A DNA stretch of 64,000 bases, from assembly GCA_964638675.1 (NCBI GenBank), contig CAZXAU010000001.1:1-64000 (forward strand). The letters run 5' to 3'. Positions 8,993 through 18,627 of this stretch are shown here, in pieces. The notes below the pieces were generated by a model. The model had not been told where the DNA came from. It saw only the letters and a program-made list of their open reading frames with translations, and did no database searches. Origin of the DNA: SIG714 sp964638675. Lineage in GTDB: Bacteria; Bacillota; Clostridia; Oscillospirales; CAG-272. The translations under genes and the position numbers were made by a program. How positions within the stretch are numbered: the stretch's first letter is position 1; the number at the start of each line of letters is the position of its first letter.

Positions 8993-9298
8993 ACCTCCTT
9001 AACTTTTTGATCACCGGCGATTTCACTTGTATAGTGGAACGAAATATTATTCGGTTAATTTTTGGGTGAAATTTTTTTCTTTGAATGCAGTAATTTATAC
9101 GATGTATTTCACACGTTTTCTGTCTGTTATTTACCTCAATGTTCGTAACACTTTTCAATATGAAGTATACACGAAAATATGCGGAAAGTCAATTGCATAC
9201 TGCATATAAAGTCTTTTGGGGGGTAAATGTGAAGCTTTCTAAAGAAAGCTTCACAGGGAACTTTCTACAGAAAGTTCCCCCCGACTGTAATACGTAAT
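8993..9298. other. Intergenic region with one repeat copy
   Basis: About 300 bases between two leftward genes. The part next to the sigma gene is AT-rich and probably holds its promoter; the left-hand gene side holds an inverted copy of the dispersed repeat (9207-9284). No gene seen. Confidence 0.6.
9207..9284 (-). repeat. Dispersed multi-hairpin repeat, copy B (reverse orientation)
   Basis: On the minus strand it has the two hairpins of the family: AACTTTCTGTAGAAAGTT within GGGGG/CCC flanks, then GAAGCTTTC...GAAAGCTTC, then a CCCC-AAAGACTTTA block. It lies 14 bases past the end of the FAD/Rieske gene and may act as its terminator. Confidence 0.75.
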
Positions 9299-10624
9299 CT
9301 AACTCTTATCAAGTGAGCTGTTTGCGGGATTGTCGAGCAACCTGCCGTCTTTGGTGAAACGGGAGCCGTGGCAGGGGCAGTCCCAGGTGTGTTCGGCAGG
9401 GTTCCACTTAAGAGCACAGCCGAGGTGAGGACATCTTTTTGTTTTGAGGTTCAGGACGCCGGATAGAGCTGTTCCTACGTTTTTCAGCAGTTGAGGTTTC
9501 AGAACCGACCTTGAGGGATCGAAAATATCGGCATAGACGTTTTTCTTTCCGCAGACGAGATCACAGAGTATGTTTGCGGCAACCATGGATGATGTCATGC
9601 CCCACTTGTTGAAACCGGTTGCAACATACATGTTGTCTGTTCTTGGTGAATATCTCCCGATATAAGGTATACCGTCAAGCGTTATGCAGTCCTGAGTTGC
9701 CCATGAGCATATTTCTTTCGACTCGGGATAATATATTTTAGCGAGCGAGCGAAGCTCGTCCCATCCGCCGCAGGGCTTTCCGGTGTGATTGCCTTTGCCG
9801 CCCAAAAGGAGCAGGTTTTTATAATTTCTGAAAGAAAGTCCGTCATCTTTTGTGTCAATATACATTCCGTTGACATCGGCGGCATTTTCGAGCGCAAGCA
9901 TATATGAGCGGTGCTGATACATTTTAAGAAAATAGAATCCGTGCTTGTTGATAATGGGGAAATGCGTCGCAATAATGATTTTGTCTGCGGCAATTTTACC
10001 GTGAGCTGTAAGTGCGGTATTTCCGACTATTTCTCTGACAAAGGTGTTTTCAAAGACATTCAGGTCTGCGGCGATTGTGTGGAAAAATTCGAGCGGATCA
10101 AACTGTGCCTGATTGCGCAGACGCAGAGCGCCCGCCGTCTTGAAGGGAAGCGGAATGTCCTGCACTAGATCAACAGGGGCACCGATCTTATCGAGTGCAC
10201 ATAGCTCTTTTTCAAGCTGAACGGCTGAATCTCTTGAATAAACATAATTGTCTTTGATTTCAAAATCGCAATCTATGTTTTTGCAGAGGTTTTTGTATTT
10301 TTCCAGAGCTTCGCTGTTTGCGGAATAATATTTTTGGGCGGTTTCAAACCCTTCGTTTTTTAAAAGTCTGCTGTATATAAGCCGGTGTCCGGCAGTTATT
10401 TTGGCACTCGAACAGCCGGTTACTCCAGAACACAGCTGATCTTTCTCAAGGAGAATGCAGTTGACTCCACGCTCTTTCAGAAAATACGCCGTCAGTATTC
10501 CGACAGCACCGCCTCCGATTATCAGTACATCGGTTTTCAGATCGCCGACAAGTGCGGGAAATTCTTTGAAATTCCTTTTTCCGAACTTTTCATTATACCA
10601 TATGGCTTCTTTTTTTATATTCAT
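9299..10624 (-). CDS. FAD-dependent oxidoreductase with C-terminal Rieske domain
   Basis: 441 residues. The N-terminal Rossmann motif DVLIIGGGAVGILTAYFL binds FAD in a DAO-type fold; GFNKWGMTSSM is the C-terminal FAD contact. Residues 398-441 are a Rieske [2Fe-2S] domain with CPHLGC and CPCHGS ligands. The arrangement matches the YhfW-like group of Bacillus and Clostridia; the substrate is not known. It appears to be a single-gene unit. In an anaerobe the Rieske centre suggests electron transfer rather than oxygenase chemistry. Confidence 0.9.
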   Translation of the reverse strand: MNIKKEAIWYNEKFGKRNFKEFPALVGDLKTDVLIIGGGAVGILTAYFLKERGVNCILLEKDQLCSGVTGCSSAKITAGHRLIYSRLLKNEGFETAQKYYSANSEALEKYKNLCKNIDCDFEIKDNYVYSRDSAVQLEKELCALDKIGAPVDLVQDIPLPFKTAGALRLRNQAQFDPLEFFHTIAADLNVFENTFVREIVGNTALTAHGKIAADKIIIATHFPIINKHGFYFLKMYQHRSYMLALENAADVNGMYIDTKDDGLSFRNYKNLLLLGGKGNHTGKPCGGWDELRSLAKIYYPESKEICSWATQDCITLDGIPYIGRYSPRTDNMYVATGFNKWGMTSSMVAANILCDLVCGKKNVYADIFDPSRSVLKPQLLKNVGTALSGVLNLKTKRCPHLGCALKWNPAEHTWDCPCHGSRFTKDGRLLDNPANSSLDKS

Positions 10625-10757
10625 CTTTTTTTACTTACTTCTTTCCGATTTTTATTTATTATTCGCAAAGCTATCGGAAACTACTCATTATATGAATATC
10701 TGACTAAAAAATTGACCAGAATAGTGTGAGATATTCGGCAGAATGGAAATGTAGGGC

Positions 10758-11603
10758 ATGAGTTTTTTCGGCGGATGGTATTTTAAGATCGAATCGGAGA
10801 GTGAGACTTTTGCGTTTATTGTCGGAAAAAGCGAAAGCGGAAAGGAGAACTCGGCTTTTATTCAGATAATCAAAAGCGACGGCTCGAAGATCGTCGACTA
10901 TCCGGCTGATGAGTACAGGTTTTATAAATCTCCCTTTTTATTAAAGCTTGGTGGAAATGTATTTGATGAGAGCGGAATGTGGCTCAATATAGAAAAAGAG
11001 GGAGTTTCCCTTCACGGATGTCTTGCTTTTGACAACTTCAGCAGTCCCGGGTATGATATCATGGGTCCTTTCAGATTTCTTCCCGGTCTTGAGTGCAGAC
11101 ACAGTGTCATAAGTGTTGGTCATAATGTCAACGGACAGTTTTTTTACAACGGAAAGAGATATATATTCAAAAATGCAAGGGGATATATCGAAGGCGACAG
11201 CGGACGATCATTTCCGAGCGAATACGCATGGAGTCAATGCTTTTTTCCGAACGGTTCACTTATGTTCAGCGTCGCAAAAGTGCCTGTCGGACCTATCTGT
11301 ATTACCGGAGTTATCGGGATCATAAGGTATAACGGCAGGCAATACAGGCTGGGAACATATCTTGGGGCAAGTGCAAAAAATGTCAAGGACGGTGAAATAA
11401 TAATTAAGCAGGGAAAATCTGAATTCCGTGCGGTGTTGCCTGCGGAAGGTCATATGCTTGCCGCACCGCAAAACGGGAAAATGAGCAGATCAATACGTGA
11501 GGGAGTTCGCTGCAATTGCGAATATTCGTTTTATTATGATAAAAGAAAAATATTCGGTTTCGCCGCAAAGAGTGCGTCAGCCGAATATGAATATAAAAGG
11601 TAG
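10758..11603 (+). CDS. Tocopherol cyclase-like protein
   Basis: 281 residues with the tocopherol-cyclase-like pattern: N-terminal YFKI...FAFIVGKS, central GYIEGDSGRSFPSEYAWSQC, and ITGVIGIIRYNGRQYRLGTYLGA. The fold is a two-part beta-barrel related to lipocalin-like lipid binders. True plant and cyanobacterial enzymes cyclise tocopherol precursors; clostridial homologues have no known substrate and no tocopherol pathway is visible here. The start ATG at 10758 is preceded by TAGGG. It is transcribed convergently with rlmH, with 16 bases between the ends. Confidence 0.8.
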   Translation: MSFFGGWYFKIESESETFAFIVGKSESGKENSAFIQIIKSDGSKIVDYPADEYRFYKSPFLLKLGGNVFDESGMWLNIEKEGVSLHGCLAFDNFSSPGYDIMGPFRFLPGLECRHSVISVGHNVNGQFFYNGKRYIFKNARGYIEGDSGRSFPSEYAWSQCFFPNGSLMFSVAKVPVGPICITGVIGIIRYNGRQYRLGTYLGASAKNVKDGEIIIKQGKSEFRAVLPAEGHMLAAPQNGKMSRSIREGVRCNCEYSFYYDKRKIFGFAAKSASAEYEYKR

Positions 11604-11619
11604 ATTATTATAACCGAAT

Positions 11620-12051
11620 TTATTTATGATATTTTTGGTTATTCAATATCGTATACGCCCGATAGATCTGCTCGCAAAGTATGACGCGCATCAGCTGATG
11701 CGGAAATGTCATTTTTGAAAAGGAAAGGCGATAATCACATAAAGCTTTCAGCTCTTCAGGCATGCCGTCAGAGCCGCCGATGAGAAAGGACACTCCGGGA
11801 TATCCCGAGATCGGCAGTGAGCCGATCATTTTGGCAAGTGTTGGCGAATCGATCTGCTTTCCCTCTATACAAAGTGCAATTTTGTAGTCCTTTTTGTGTT
11901 TGTCGAGAAGTGTAAAAAGCCCCTGATCGTCTTTTGCTTCATAAATATTGAATGTACAGTATGCCGAAAGCCGCTTGGAATATTCGGCTATGGCATTACG
12001 AAGATACTGTTCTTTGATCGTTCCGTGACATATTATATTGACTGCGAACAT
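11620..12051 (-). CDS. rlmH: 23S rRNA pseudouridine-1915 N3-methyltransferase RlmH
   Basis: About 143 residues with SPOUT-family features: LCIEGKQIDS, FLIGGSDGMPEELK (the SAM-binding knot) and the C-terminal HQLMRVILCEQIYRAYTI...YHK. RlmH methylates pseudouridine 1915 in helix 69 of 23S rRNA. I start at the ATG at 12051 because GGAG lies six bases before it and homologues begin near this point; the frame extends to 12084. walJ lies upstream in the same direction, as in Bacillus, where the two genes are also neighbours. Confidence 0.95.
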   Translation of the reverse strand: MFAVNIICHGTIKEQYLRNAIAEYSKRLSAYCTFNIYEAKDDQGLFTLLDKHKKDYKIALCIEGKQIDSPTLAKMIGSLPISGYPGVSFLIGGSDGMPEELKALCDYRLSFSKMTFPHQLMRVILCEQIYRAYTILNNQKYHK

Positions 12052-12095
12052 AATAATCTCCATTCCGCCGCTCCGCGGCGGCACAAACAGTTATG

Positions 12096-12136
12096 AAATT
12101 CTTCTTAAATGGGGTGGTTCCATTTTAAGGAGAATT
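12096..12136 (-). terminator. Hairpin between walJ and rlmH
   Basis: Long imperfect stem (AAATTCT...AGAATTT, 12096-12136). A second stem lies at 12142-12186 (CGTGAAA...TTTCACG). Together they could end walJ transcription or process the walJ-rlmH message. Confidence 0.5.
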
Positions 12137-12214
12137 TGTGCGTGAAAAAGATCGGAATCGACCTTTGATGATCTTATCTTTCACGCTTTGCTCCTTTATG
12201 GCTGTTATTCGGTC

Positions 12215-12988
12215 TCAGATCTCAAACTCTGCGACCGTTGTGATATCATCCCGTGAAGCGATACAGAAATCTCCGATAATCCTGCACTCATCGAGCTTTG
12301 CCGAGACTGTCTTGAAGACTATATCGGGGGTATTATTTTCCTCGCTGAGGTGGCCGAGCGCTATTTTTTTTGCACCCGCATTGAACAGGGCGGCGGCGAG
12401 GGCGGCGCAGTCACCGTTGGAAAGATGCCCGCTTCTTGCCGCTATTCTGTTCTTGAGCGAATCGGGATAAGGGCCGTATTTCAGCATATCGGAGTCATAA
12501 TTCGCTTCAATGAGCGCATATCGGCATCCACCGAGCGATTCCAGCAGAATTCTGTCAACACAGCCTGTGTCGGTTGCGACACCGATATGAAGATCGCCGA
12601 TCGAGACAACATACCCGACGCATCCGTCACTGTCGTGCCATGTGGGAAAAGGTGACACCGTAATATCACCTATATTGAATGTAGCAGGCATTGTGTAAAA
12701 CGAGATCCTGCCCGTGAATTCAGACATTTTATTTCTGCATTCGATCGGTGCGAATATTCCAGCGTTTGTCTTTTTCTGAAGAACCTTAAGAGCCGAGATG
12801 TGGTCCGAATGCTCGTGTGTTATAAAGATTGCTTTGATATTTTCAATACTTGTACCGAGCTTTAAAAGCTGATTGCTTATACATTTTGTGTTTTTTCCGG
12901 CGTCGATGAGAATTTCGTCATTGCCGTATTTTATATATGTACAGTTTCCCGATGAACCCGAGAAGAGTGTACAGAATTTAAACGTCAT
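12215..12988 (-). CDS. walJ: WalJ/YycJ-like metallo-beta-lactamase-fold hydrolase
   Basis: 257 residues beginning with FSGSSGNCTYI, then the metal-binding motif THEHSDH, WHDSDGCVGY, and later ATDTG and ALIEANYD. This is the YycJ/WalJ branch of MBL-fold proteins, linked to cell-wall control in other Firmicutes and possibly acting on nucleic acid. In Bacillus it sits near walRK and rlmH; here rlmH is kept but walRK is not in view. The start has AGGT upstream at normal spacing. Confidence 0.9.
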   Translation of the reverse strand: MTFKFCTLFSGSSGNCTYIKYGNDEILIDAGKNTKCISNQLLKLGTSIENIKAIFITHEHSDHISALKVLQKKTNAGIFAPIECRNKMSEFTGRISFYTMPATFNIGDITVSPFPTWHDSDGCVGYVVSIGDLHIGVATDTGCVDRILLESLGGCRYALIEANYDSDMLKYGPYPDSLKNRIAARSGHLSNGDCAALAAALFNAGAKKIALGHLSEENNTPDIVFKTVSAKLDECRIIGDFCIASRDDITTVAEFEI

Positions 12989-13011
12989 TTTATATTACCT
13001 GATTTTCTGAT

Positions 13012-14301
13012 TTACCCTATTCTTATTGCACCGAGCGGACGTACATTCATGATCATGCAGGCACCGTCGCCGAACACGCTGTCTATTCTGCACTTATATT
13101 CTTCGGTATGTTCTTTAGGTATAAATGCCTGCATCGTTCCGGCAAATCCTCCTCCGTGTACACGGCAGACTGCTTTTTTACCGCTCTCCCAATGAGTGAA
13201 TATTTCCTCAGACAGAGCGAGGGCGAGAGATATACCCTGTTCCTTCGGATATGACGATGAATAGACATTCTGAAGGAATTTAAATGATGAATTACCCGAT
13301 TTTTCTACCGTATCAAGGAAAGCGGAAATATCTCCGTCATCCATTGACTTTGCGATCGCATCGACCCGTTCATTTTCCGATATAAAGTGCATTGCACGGA
13401 GAAAGGCACGGTCACCCAATTTTTCTCTGATTTTTGTCGCATTCTGAATAAGCGTTTCCATATCTATATTTCTGAGGACATTTTCACCCATCAGTTTGGC
13501 GACCGATTTCATTTCTGACGGAACCGAGGCATAGTCGTCATTCAGATCGGAGTGGCTTCCTCCTGTATTTACGATGCAAAGCTCATACCCGAATTTATCG
13601 AGATCAAAATTCTTTTTAATGACTATAGGAGAAGCAGGGTCTGCAAAATCTATATTGACGAATCCGCCCACGGCACACGCCATTTGATCCATAAGTCCGC
13701 ACGGCTTGCCGAAGTATTTATTTTCCGACCACTGAGCCATTTTTGCAATTTCTTCGTTCGGGACATTTCCTTCATTATAGACATGGTTCAGTATATTTCC
13801 TACCATGACCTCAAAAGCGGCTGATGATGAAAGCCCTGAGCCTTTGAGCACATTTGATGTGGTATACGAATCTATACCCCCGATCTTGTATCCCGCATTC
13901 TTAAAAGCTCTGCACATTCCGCATACAAGCGATGACGATTTGAAATATGGATAGTCGCCCGGTTCAAGCTTATCGAGCGATATAGAATCTCCCGGATAGC
14001 CTTCACTCTTTATTTTGACAAGGCCGGTCTGCGACGGTGCGGCTATAGCTATGATATCACAGTCTACCGATGCCGCAACCACTTTACCGTGGTTGTGATC
14101 TGTGTGATTGCCCGAGATCTCACTTCTTCCCGGTACTGACAGGATCATCGTGTTGTCACGGACTCCGTATATCGACATGAAAGAATCGATTGCATCAGAT
14201 ATCTGATTTTTCCTTACTGTATATCTGTCAAAATAGATCTTCTCGAGAATTTCATCAAACTGACCTTCTGTCAGTGCTTTCTTAAGCTCTTTGGTGTTCA
14301 T
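13012..14301 (-). CDS. galK: Galactokinase (GHMP family)
   Basis: 429 residues, slightly longer than standard GalK (~390). Motifs in order: the substrate signature GRSEISGNHTDHN, the phosphate loop GSGLSSSAA, GLMDQMACAVGG with the catalytic Asp, and VHGGGFAGT near the C-terminus. It phosphorylates galactose at C1 or a related sugar. The extra ~40 N-terminal residues are common in clostridial forms. AAGGAG precedes the ATG. No galT or galE is next to it; a repeat element follows upstream. Confidence 0.9.
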   Translation of the reverse strand: MNTKELKKALTEGQFDEILEKIYFDRYTVRKNQISDAIDSFMSIYGVRDNTMILSVPGRSEISGNHTDHNHGKVVAASVDCDIIAIAAPSQTGLVKIKSEGYPGDSISLDKLEPGDYPYFKSSSLVCGMCRAFKNAGYKIGGIDSYTTSNVLKGSGLSSSAAFEVMVGNILNHVYNEGNVPNEEIAKMAQWSENKYFGKPCGLMDQMACAVGGFVNIDFADPASPIVIKKNFDLDKFGYELCIVNTGGSHSDLNDDYASVPSEMKSVAKLMGENVLRNIDMETLIQNATKIREKLGDRAFLRAMHFISENERVDAIAKSMDDGDISAFLDTVEKSGNSSFKFLQNVYSSSYPKEQGISLALALSEEIFTHWESGKKAVCRVHGGGFAGTMQAFIPKEHTEEYKCRIDSVFGDGACMIMNVRPLGAIRIG

Positions 14302-14340
14302 TTATTCTTCTCCTTGTTTGGTATTAGATTGTGTTTAATA

Positions 14341-14514
14341 GTCGGGGGAACTTTGTGAAGAAAGTTCCCTGTGAAGCTTTCTTCAGAAAGCTTCACATTT
14401 ACCCCTTCAAAGACTTTATTGGAGGGGAATATATATAGGGCTTCTTTTGAATACGGCTTGAACTGCTGTCGCTTGAACTGTAGCCGTCATGTGGGGCTCC
14501 TGCCCCACACGGTT
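14341..14514 (+). repeat. Dispersed multi-hairpin repeat, copy C
   Basis: The fullest copy: hairpin 1 (GGGGGAACTTT...AAAGTTCCC), hairpin 2 (GTGAAGCTTTC...GAAAGCTTCAC), the block CAAAGACTTTATTGGA, and hairpin 3 (CCGTCATGTGGGGC / GCCCCACACGG). It fills most of the gap between U32 and galK, both leftward. Confidence 0.85.
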
Positions 14515-14544
14515 AGATATATAGGTAACGAATTGAATTAAAAA

Positions 14545-15783
14545 TTAGTTACTGTTTGTGCTTGCTTGTCTCAGTATGTCACCGGGTTTGACTTCAAACG
14601 GTACGGGGACGGAAAATTTCATGAAGGGGTGGGGGCAGCAGCTTATACTCTCACCGTTTTCATTAAGCATATTTTCGAGTACCATAGCTTTTCCGAAGCT
14701 TCCGGGTGTGATAAGCTCGACATTATCTCCACAGGAGGCTTTGTTTCTCTGAATAAAGGTCGCTCTGCCGGATATCGGGTCGTAGCTTTCGGCGACTGCA
14801 ATATATGCTTTTTCCCTGATATATCCCGCTTTTGATGTAAGATTTGCTTCGTTGCCGGGGAGGTCGAAATAATAACCTGTACAGTACTCACGATGTGAAA
14901 CGCTGTCGAGCTCATCCATCAGTCTCACGTCGTATTTATAATTCAGCGGGTCTTCAATGTATTTATCGATCGCCATGCGGTATGCGTTGGCTGTGAGTGC
15001 CGTATAATATGCACTTTTCATTCGCCCTTCAATTTTGAATGACGATATACCCGATTTCATAAGCTCGGGAATGTGCTCTATCATGCACATATCACGTGAG
15101 GACATAATGAATGTTCCGAGATCGTTTTCTTCGATCGGAAAGCGTATATCGGGGCGCTTTTCCTCTGCAATTTCATATATATTATAATTCCATCTGCAGG
15201 GCTGCGCACATGCACCCCGGTTAGCATCTCTGCCTATAAGATTTTCAGACAGAAGGCACCTTCCCGAAAAGCTCACACACATTGAACCGTGAATAAAGCA
15301 TTCAAGCTCCATATCGCTCGGGATGTTATCACGTATGAGCTTTATATCGTCAAATGAAAGCTCTCTTGCGAGTACCGCTCTTTTAACGCCCTGGGAATAC
15401 CAGAAATTACAGCTCTCATATGAAACAATGCCTGATTGAGTGGACATATGTATCTCGGGCTCATCGATGATCTTGCGAAGAGACATTATAACTCCGGGGT
15501 CTGCAACTATATAAGCATCGATCTTTGCATTTTTTATTTCATTCAGAAAAGCTTCGAGCGCCGGATATTCACTGCAACGTGGAAGGGTATTGAGAGTGAG
15601 GTACAGCTTTTTTCCATGTGAATGGACAAATTCTGATGCACTGTATATTTCTTCTACCGTAAAATTATCGGCAGCCGATCTCATACCGAATGATTTTCCG
15701 GCGAAATACACAGCATCCGCACCGTAATTTACAGCCGCTCTCAGTTTTTCGGGATTTCCTGCCGGACATAAAAGCTCTGTCAT
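14545..15783 (-). CDS. U32-family protein, TrhP/YrrO-like
   Basis: 412 residues with the U32 signature (HGSMCVSFSGRCLLSENL) followed by GRDANRGACAQPCRW, whose cysteines are typical of the family. It starts ELLCPAGNPEKLRAAVNYGADAVY, an N-terminal TIM-barrel-like part. Although named peptidases, several U32 proteins (TrhP, RlhA, UbiU) act in RNA or quinone hydroxylation; the TrhP/YrrO branch makes 5-hydroxyuridine at tRNA position 34 and is the likeliest role. AAAGGA precedes the ATG. Confidence 0.85.
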   Translation of the reverse strand: MTELLCPAGNPEKLRAAVNYGADAVYFAGKSFGMRSAADNFTVEEIYSASEFVHSHGKKLYLTLNTLPRCSEYPALEAFLNEIKNAKIDAYIVADPGVIMSLRKIIDEPEIHMSTQSGIVSYESCNFWYSQGVKRAVLARELSFDDIKLIRDNIPSDMELECFIHGSMCVSFSGRCLLSENLIGRDANRGACAQPCRWNYNIYEIAEEKRPDIRFPIEENDLGTFIMSSRDMCMIEHIPELMKSGISSFKIEGRMKSAYYTALTANAYRMAIDKYIEDPLNYKYDVRLMDELDSVSHREYCTGYYFDLPGNEANLTSKAGYIREKAYIAVAESYDPISGRATFIQRNKASCGDNVELITPGSFGKAMVLENMLNENGESISCCPHPFMKFSVPVPFEVKPGDILRQASTNSN

Positions 15784-15882
15784 TATAAAATATCCTTTCG
15801 TTTCGCTCTGCTTTGAGGTATTCTTGTTCTTCTATTGTACTATATTTTTTTATAAATGTAAACACTTTTTTTAAAAAATCTA

Positions 15883-15911
15883 TTGACAGAAAAGAATTTT
15901 TGGTTTACAAT
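15883..15911 (+). promoter_or_regulatory. Promoter for rny
   Basis: Consensus TTGACA at 15883-15888, 17-base spacer, TACAAT at 15906-15911. The ~80-base leader ends in a strong AAGGAGG site before rny. Confidence 0.85.
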
Positions 15912-16000
15912 TGTATTCAGTAATATTACTACTATAAGGGGTAGTGTTACTATTAATTAAGAGAAAGAAAAAAGAAAAATGAAAAGGAGGTGTTGCGGAT

Positions 16001-17539
16001 ATGGAATGGTGGCAGATACTCATTTGCGTGGGTGCTGCTTTGATCGGAATTGTAATAGGATATTTTATCAGACGTACGTTAGGTGAAAGAAAGATTTCAT
16101 CGGCAGAGGCAGAAGCCAAGAGAATTGTCGATGAAGGAATCAAAACTGCGGAAACAAAAAAGAAAGAAGCATTACTCGAAGCAAAGGAAGAAATCATCAA
16201 GGCAAGAAACGAGTCGGAAGCAGAGATCAAGGAACGCAGAAACGAGGTCGCAAAGCTCGAACGCAGATGCGTTTCACGTGAAGAATCGCTTGAGAGAAAG
16301 CTTGAACTTCTCGAAAAAAAGGAAGATGCCCTCAGTAAAAAGATCAAGGACAATGAAGATAAGGCTGCAGAGATCGAAAAGCTCAGAGCCGAACAGTTTG
16401 ACAAGCTTCAGCTTATTTCCGGTTATACCGTTGAAGAAGCGAAAAAGGAGATCGTTGACGGAATTATCGATGTTGCAAGATTCGAGGCGGCACAAAAGGT
16501 TGTTGAGATTCAGAATCGTGCAAAAGAAGAAGCCGACGAGGTTGCCAGAAACATTATCTGCATGGCTATACAGCGTGTAGCATCAGAACAGGTCGCAGAA
16601 TCGACAGTTTCAGTCGTACCTCTTCCCAACGATGACATGAAGGGAAGGATCATAGGACGTGAAGGACGAAACATCAGAGCGGTTGAACAGCAGACGGGGG
16701 TCGATCTTATTATCGACGATACACCCGAAGCAATTTCCATTTCTTGTTTTGATCCGGTACGCAGAGCAATTGCAAAGCTTTCACTTGAAAAACTTATTCA
16801 GGACGGAAGAATTCATCCGGCAAAGATTGAAGAAACAGTCGAAAAAGCAAAGAAAGAAATTGAGAACTCGATTAAACAGGCAGGAGAGAGGGCAATATTC
16901 GAGGTTGGTGTTCATGGCATCAACAACGAGCTTGTCAAGATACTCGGACGCCTGAAATACCGTACAAGCTACGGTCAGAACGTACTTAACCATTCTGTCG
17001 AAGTCGCCTATATTTCGGGAATGATTGCAGATGAGCTCGGTGCGGACAGCACTTTGGCAAGACGTGCAGGACTTCTCCATGATATCGGAAAAGCGATGAC
17101 ACAGGAGGTTGAAGGATCTCATGTTCAGATTGGTGTAGATATCGCTAAGAAGTTCAAGGAGAACAAGGACGTTGTTCACGCTATTGAAGCACATCACGGA
17201 GATGTTGAGCCCAAGACATTGGTTGCAATGATAGTTCAGGCGGCAGACGCTATATCAGCCGCAAGACCGGGTGCACGCCGTGAGGATATCGAAAACTATA
17301 TCAAACGTCTTACAAAGCTTGAGGAAGTTGCTAACGGATTCGACGGAGTTGATACCGCTTACGCTATTCAGGCAGGAAGAGAAATCAGAGTAATTGTCAA
17401 GCCCGAAGTCATCTCGGACGAGCAGATGGTACTTCTTGCTTCTGACATTGCAAGAAAGCTTGAAAGTGACCTCGTTTATCCCGGTCAGATCAAGGTTAAT
17501 ATCATCAGAGAAAAACGTGCAACAGATTACGCTAAGTAA
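16001..17539 (+). CDS. rny: Ribonuclease Y
   Basis: 512 residues, the normal RNase Y length. Order: N-terminal membrane helix (WWQILICVGAALIGIVIGYFI), long charged coiled coil (~30-200), KH domain (GRIIGREGRNIRAVEQQTG) and HD domain with LLHDIGKA (His-Asp metal pair). It starts bulk mRNA decay at the inner face of the membrane. The ribosome site AAAAGGAGGTG is very strong. ymdB follows after a terminator-like hairpin, a conserved gene order in Firmicutes. Confidence 0.97.
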   Translation: MEWWQILICVGAALIGIVIGYFIRRTLGERKISSAEAEAKRIVDEGIKTAETKKKEALLEAKEEIIKARNESEAEIKERRNEVAKLERRCVSREESLERKLELLEKKEDALSKKIKDNEDKAAEIEKLRAEQFDKLQLISGYTVEEAKKEIVDGIIDVARFEAAQKVVEIQNRAKEEADEVARNIICMAIQRVASEQVAESTVSVVPLPNDDMKGRIIGREGRNIRAVEQQTGVDLIIDDTPEAISISCFDPVRRAIAKLSLEKLIQDGRIHPAKIEETVEKAKKEIENSIKQAGERAIFEVGVHGINNELVKILGRLKYRTSYGQNVLNHSVEVAYISGMIADELGADSTLARRAGLLHDIGKAMTQEVEGSHVQIGVDIAKKFKENKDVVHAIEAHHGDVEPKTLVAMIVQAADAISAARPGARREDIENYIKRLTKLEEVANGFDGVDTAYAIQAGREIRVIVKPEVISDEQMVLLASDIARKLESDLVYPGQIKVNIIREKRATDYAK

Positions 17540-17652
17540 TCAAATAAGCAGAATGCCGTAACCAGCTCGGCTTAATATATAATTTATTATAGAGTTTCAT
17601 TGAAATTTACATGCACCTCCGGTGCAGAATATATAAATTATATAAAACAGGT

Positions 17653-17694
17653 AAGGGACTGTCGGATTCCGATTGGATTGGACAGTCCCTTTTT
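17653..17694 (+). terminator. Terminator of rny
   Basis: 11-bp perfect stem (17653-17663 with 17681-17691) followed by TTTT. It lies between rny and ymdB, so ymdB may depend on read-through or its own promoter. Confidence 0.85.
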
Positions 17695-17739
17695 CGAGCG
17701 AAAAATAAATAAGTGAATAAAGAAAGAAAAACAGAAAAA

Positions 17740-18516
17740 ATGAAGGTTTTATGTTTGGGAGATGTGGTCGGTCAGAGGGCTGTTGAAGCCATCAGAACAA
17801 GATTGCCGCAGTTTATCAGAAAAGAGAATATATCATTCACCGTCATTAACGGAGAAAATGCCAATATGGGTAAGGGAAACGGAATCACACCCGAACAGGC
17901 TGATGAGCTTTTATACGCCGGTGCGGATGTTATCACCGGAGGAAATCACACCTTTTCAAATTACAAATTTTATTCCTATCTTGACAGCAGTGAAAGTGTG
18001 ATACGCCCCTGCAATAAAAACGGTGAGTGTCCGGGGAACGGTTATACGGTCGTAAGCTCTGCCGGCAGGAGAATTCTCGTCATCAATGTTCTCGGAAGAG
18101 TTTATATGCCCGATTATACGCTCTCATGCCCCTTCAGATCTGTTGAGAAAATTCTTGAAGATTGCAAAGGAAAATATGATTTATCCGTGCTTGACATTCA
18201 CGCCGAAGCGACCAGCGAAAAATTTGCGATAGCATCATATTTTGACGGTAGGATCGATATGGTATTCGGCACGCACACTCACGTTGCCACTGCGGATGAA
18301 CATATTCTTGCGCGTGGAAGCGGATATATTACAGATATCGGAATGTGCGGACCGGAGAATTCGGCTCTCGGAATCGATACTGATGTTATTATCAGAAAGA
18401 TGATTGGCGGGATGCCATCAAAATTTGAAGTGTCAAAAAATGATATATTCCTCTGCGGTGCGGTATTTTCACTGGAAAATGATAGGGTAACCAAGGTTGA
18501 AAGGGTCAGATTCTGA
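17740..18516 (+). CDS. ymdB: YmdB-like metallophosphoesterase (TIGR00282 family)
   Basis: About 258 residues with the calcineurin-like metal ligands of the YmdB family: LCLGDVVGQ, NGENANMGKGNGIT, GGNHTF, DIHAEATSEK and GTHTHVATAD. YmdB hydrolyses 2',3'-cyclic nucleotides and modulates RNase Y and development in Bacillus. I prefer the ATG at 17740 because homologues begin at this point; an in-frame GTG at 17713 extends it by nine charged residues. Neither has a clear ribosome site. Confidence 0.92.
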   Translation: MKVLCLGDVVGQRAVEAIRTRLPQFIRKENISFTVINGENANMGKGNGITPEQADELLYAGADVITGGNHTFSNYKFYSYLDSSESVIRPCNKNGECPGNGYTVVSSAGRRILVINVLGRVYMPDYTLSCPFRSVEKILEDCKGKYDLSVLDIHAEATSEKFAIASYFDGRIDMVFGTHTHVATADEHILARGSGYITDIGMCGPENSALGIDTDVIIRKMIGGMPSKFEVSKNDIFLCGAVFSLENDRVTKVERVRF

Positions 18517-18627
18517 ATTCATATCCTTTATCGGCGATATAGGTGTATAAGTTTTCGGTTTATTTCATTTCTGATGCATAAAAATAAAAAAATATTCAAA
18601 AAAGTATGAAAAAAATTCAAAAACCAC

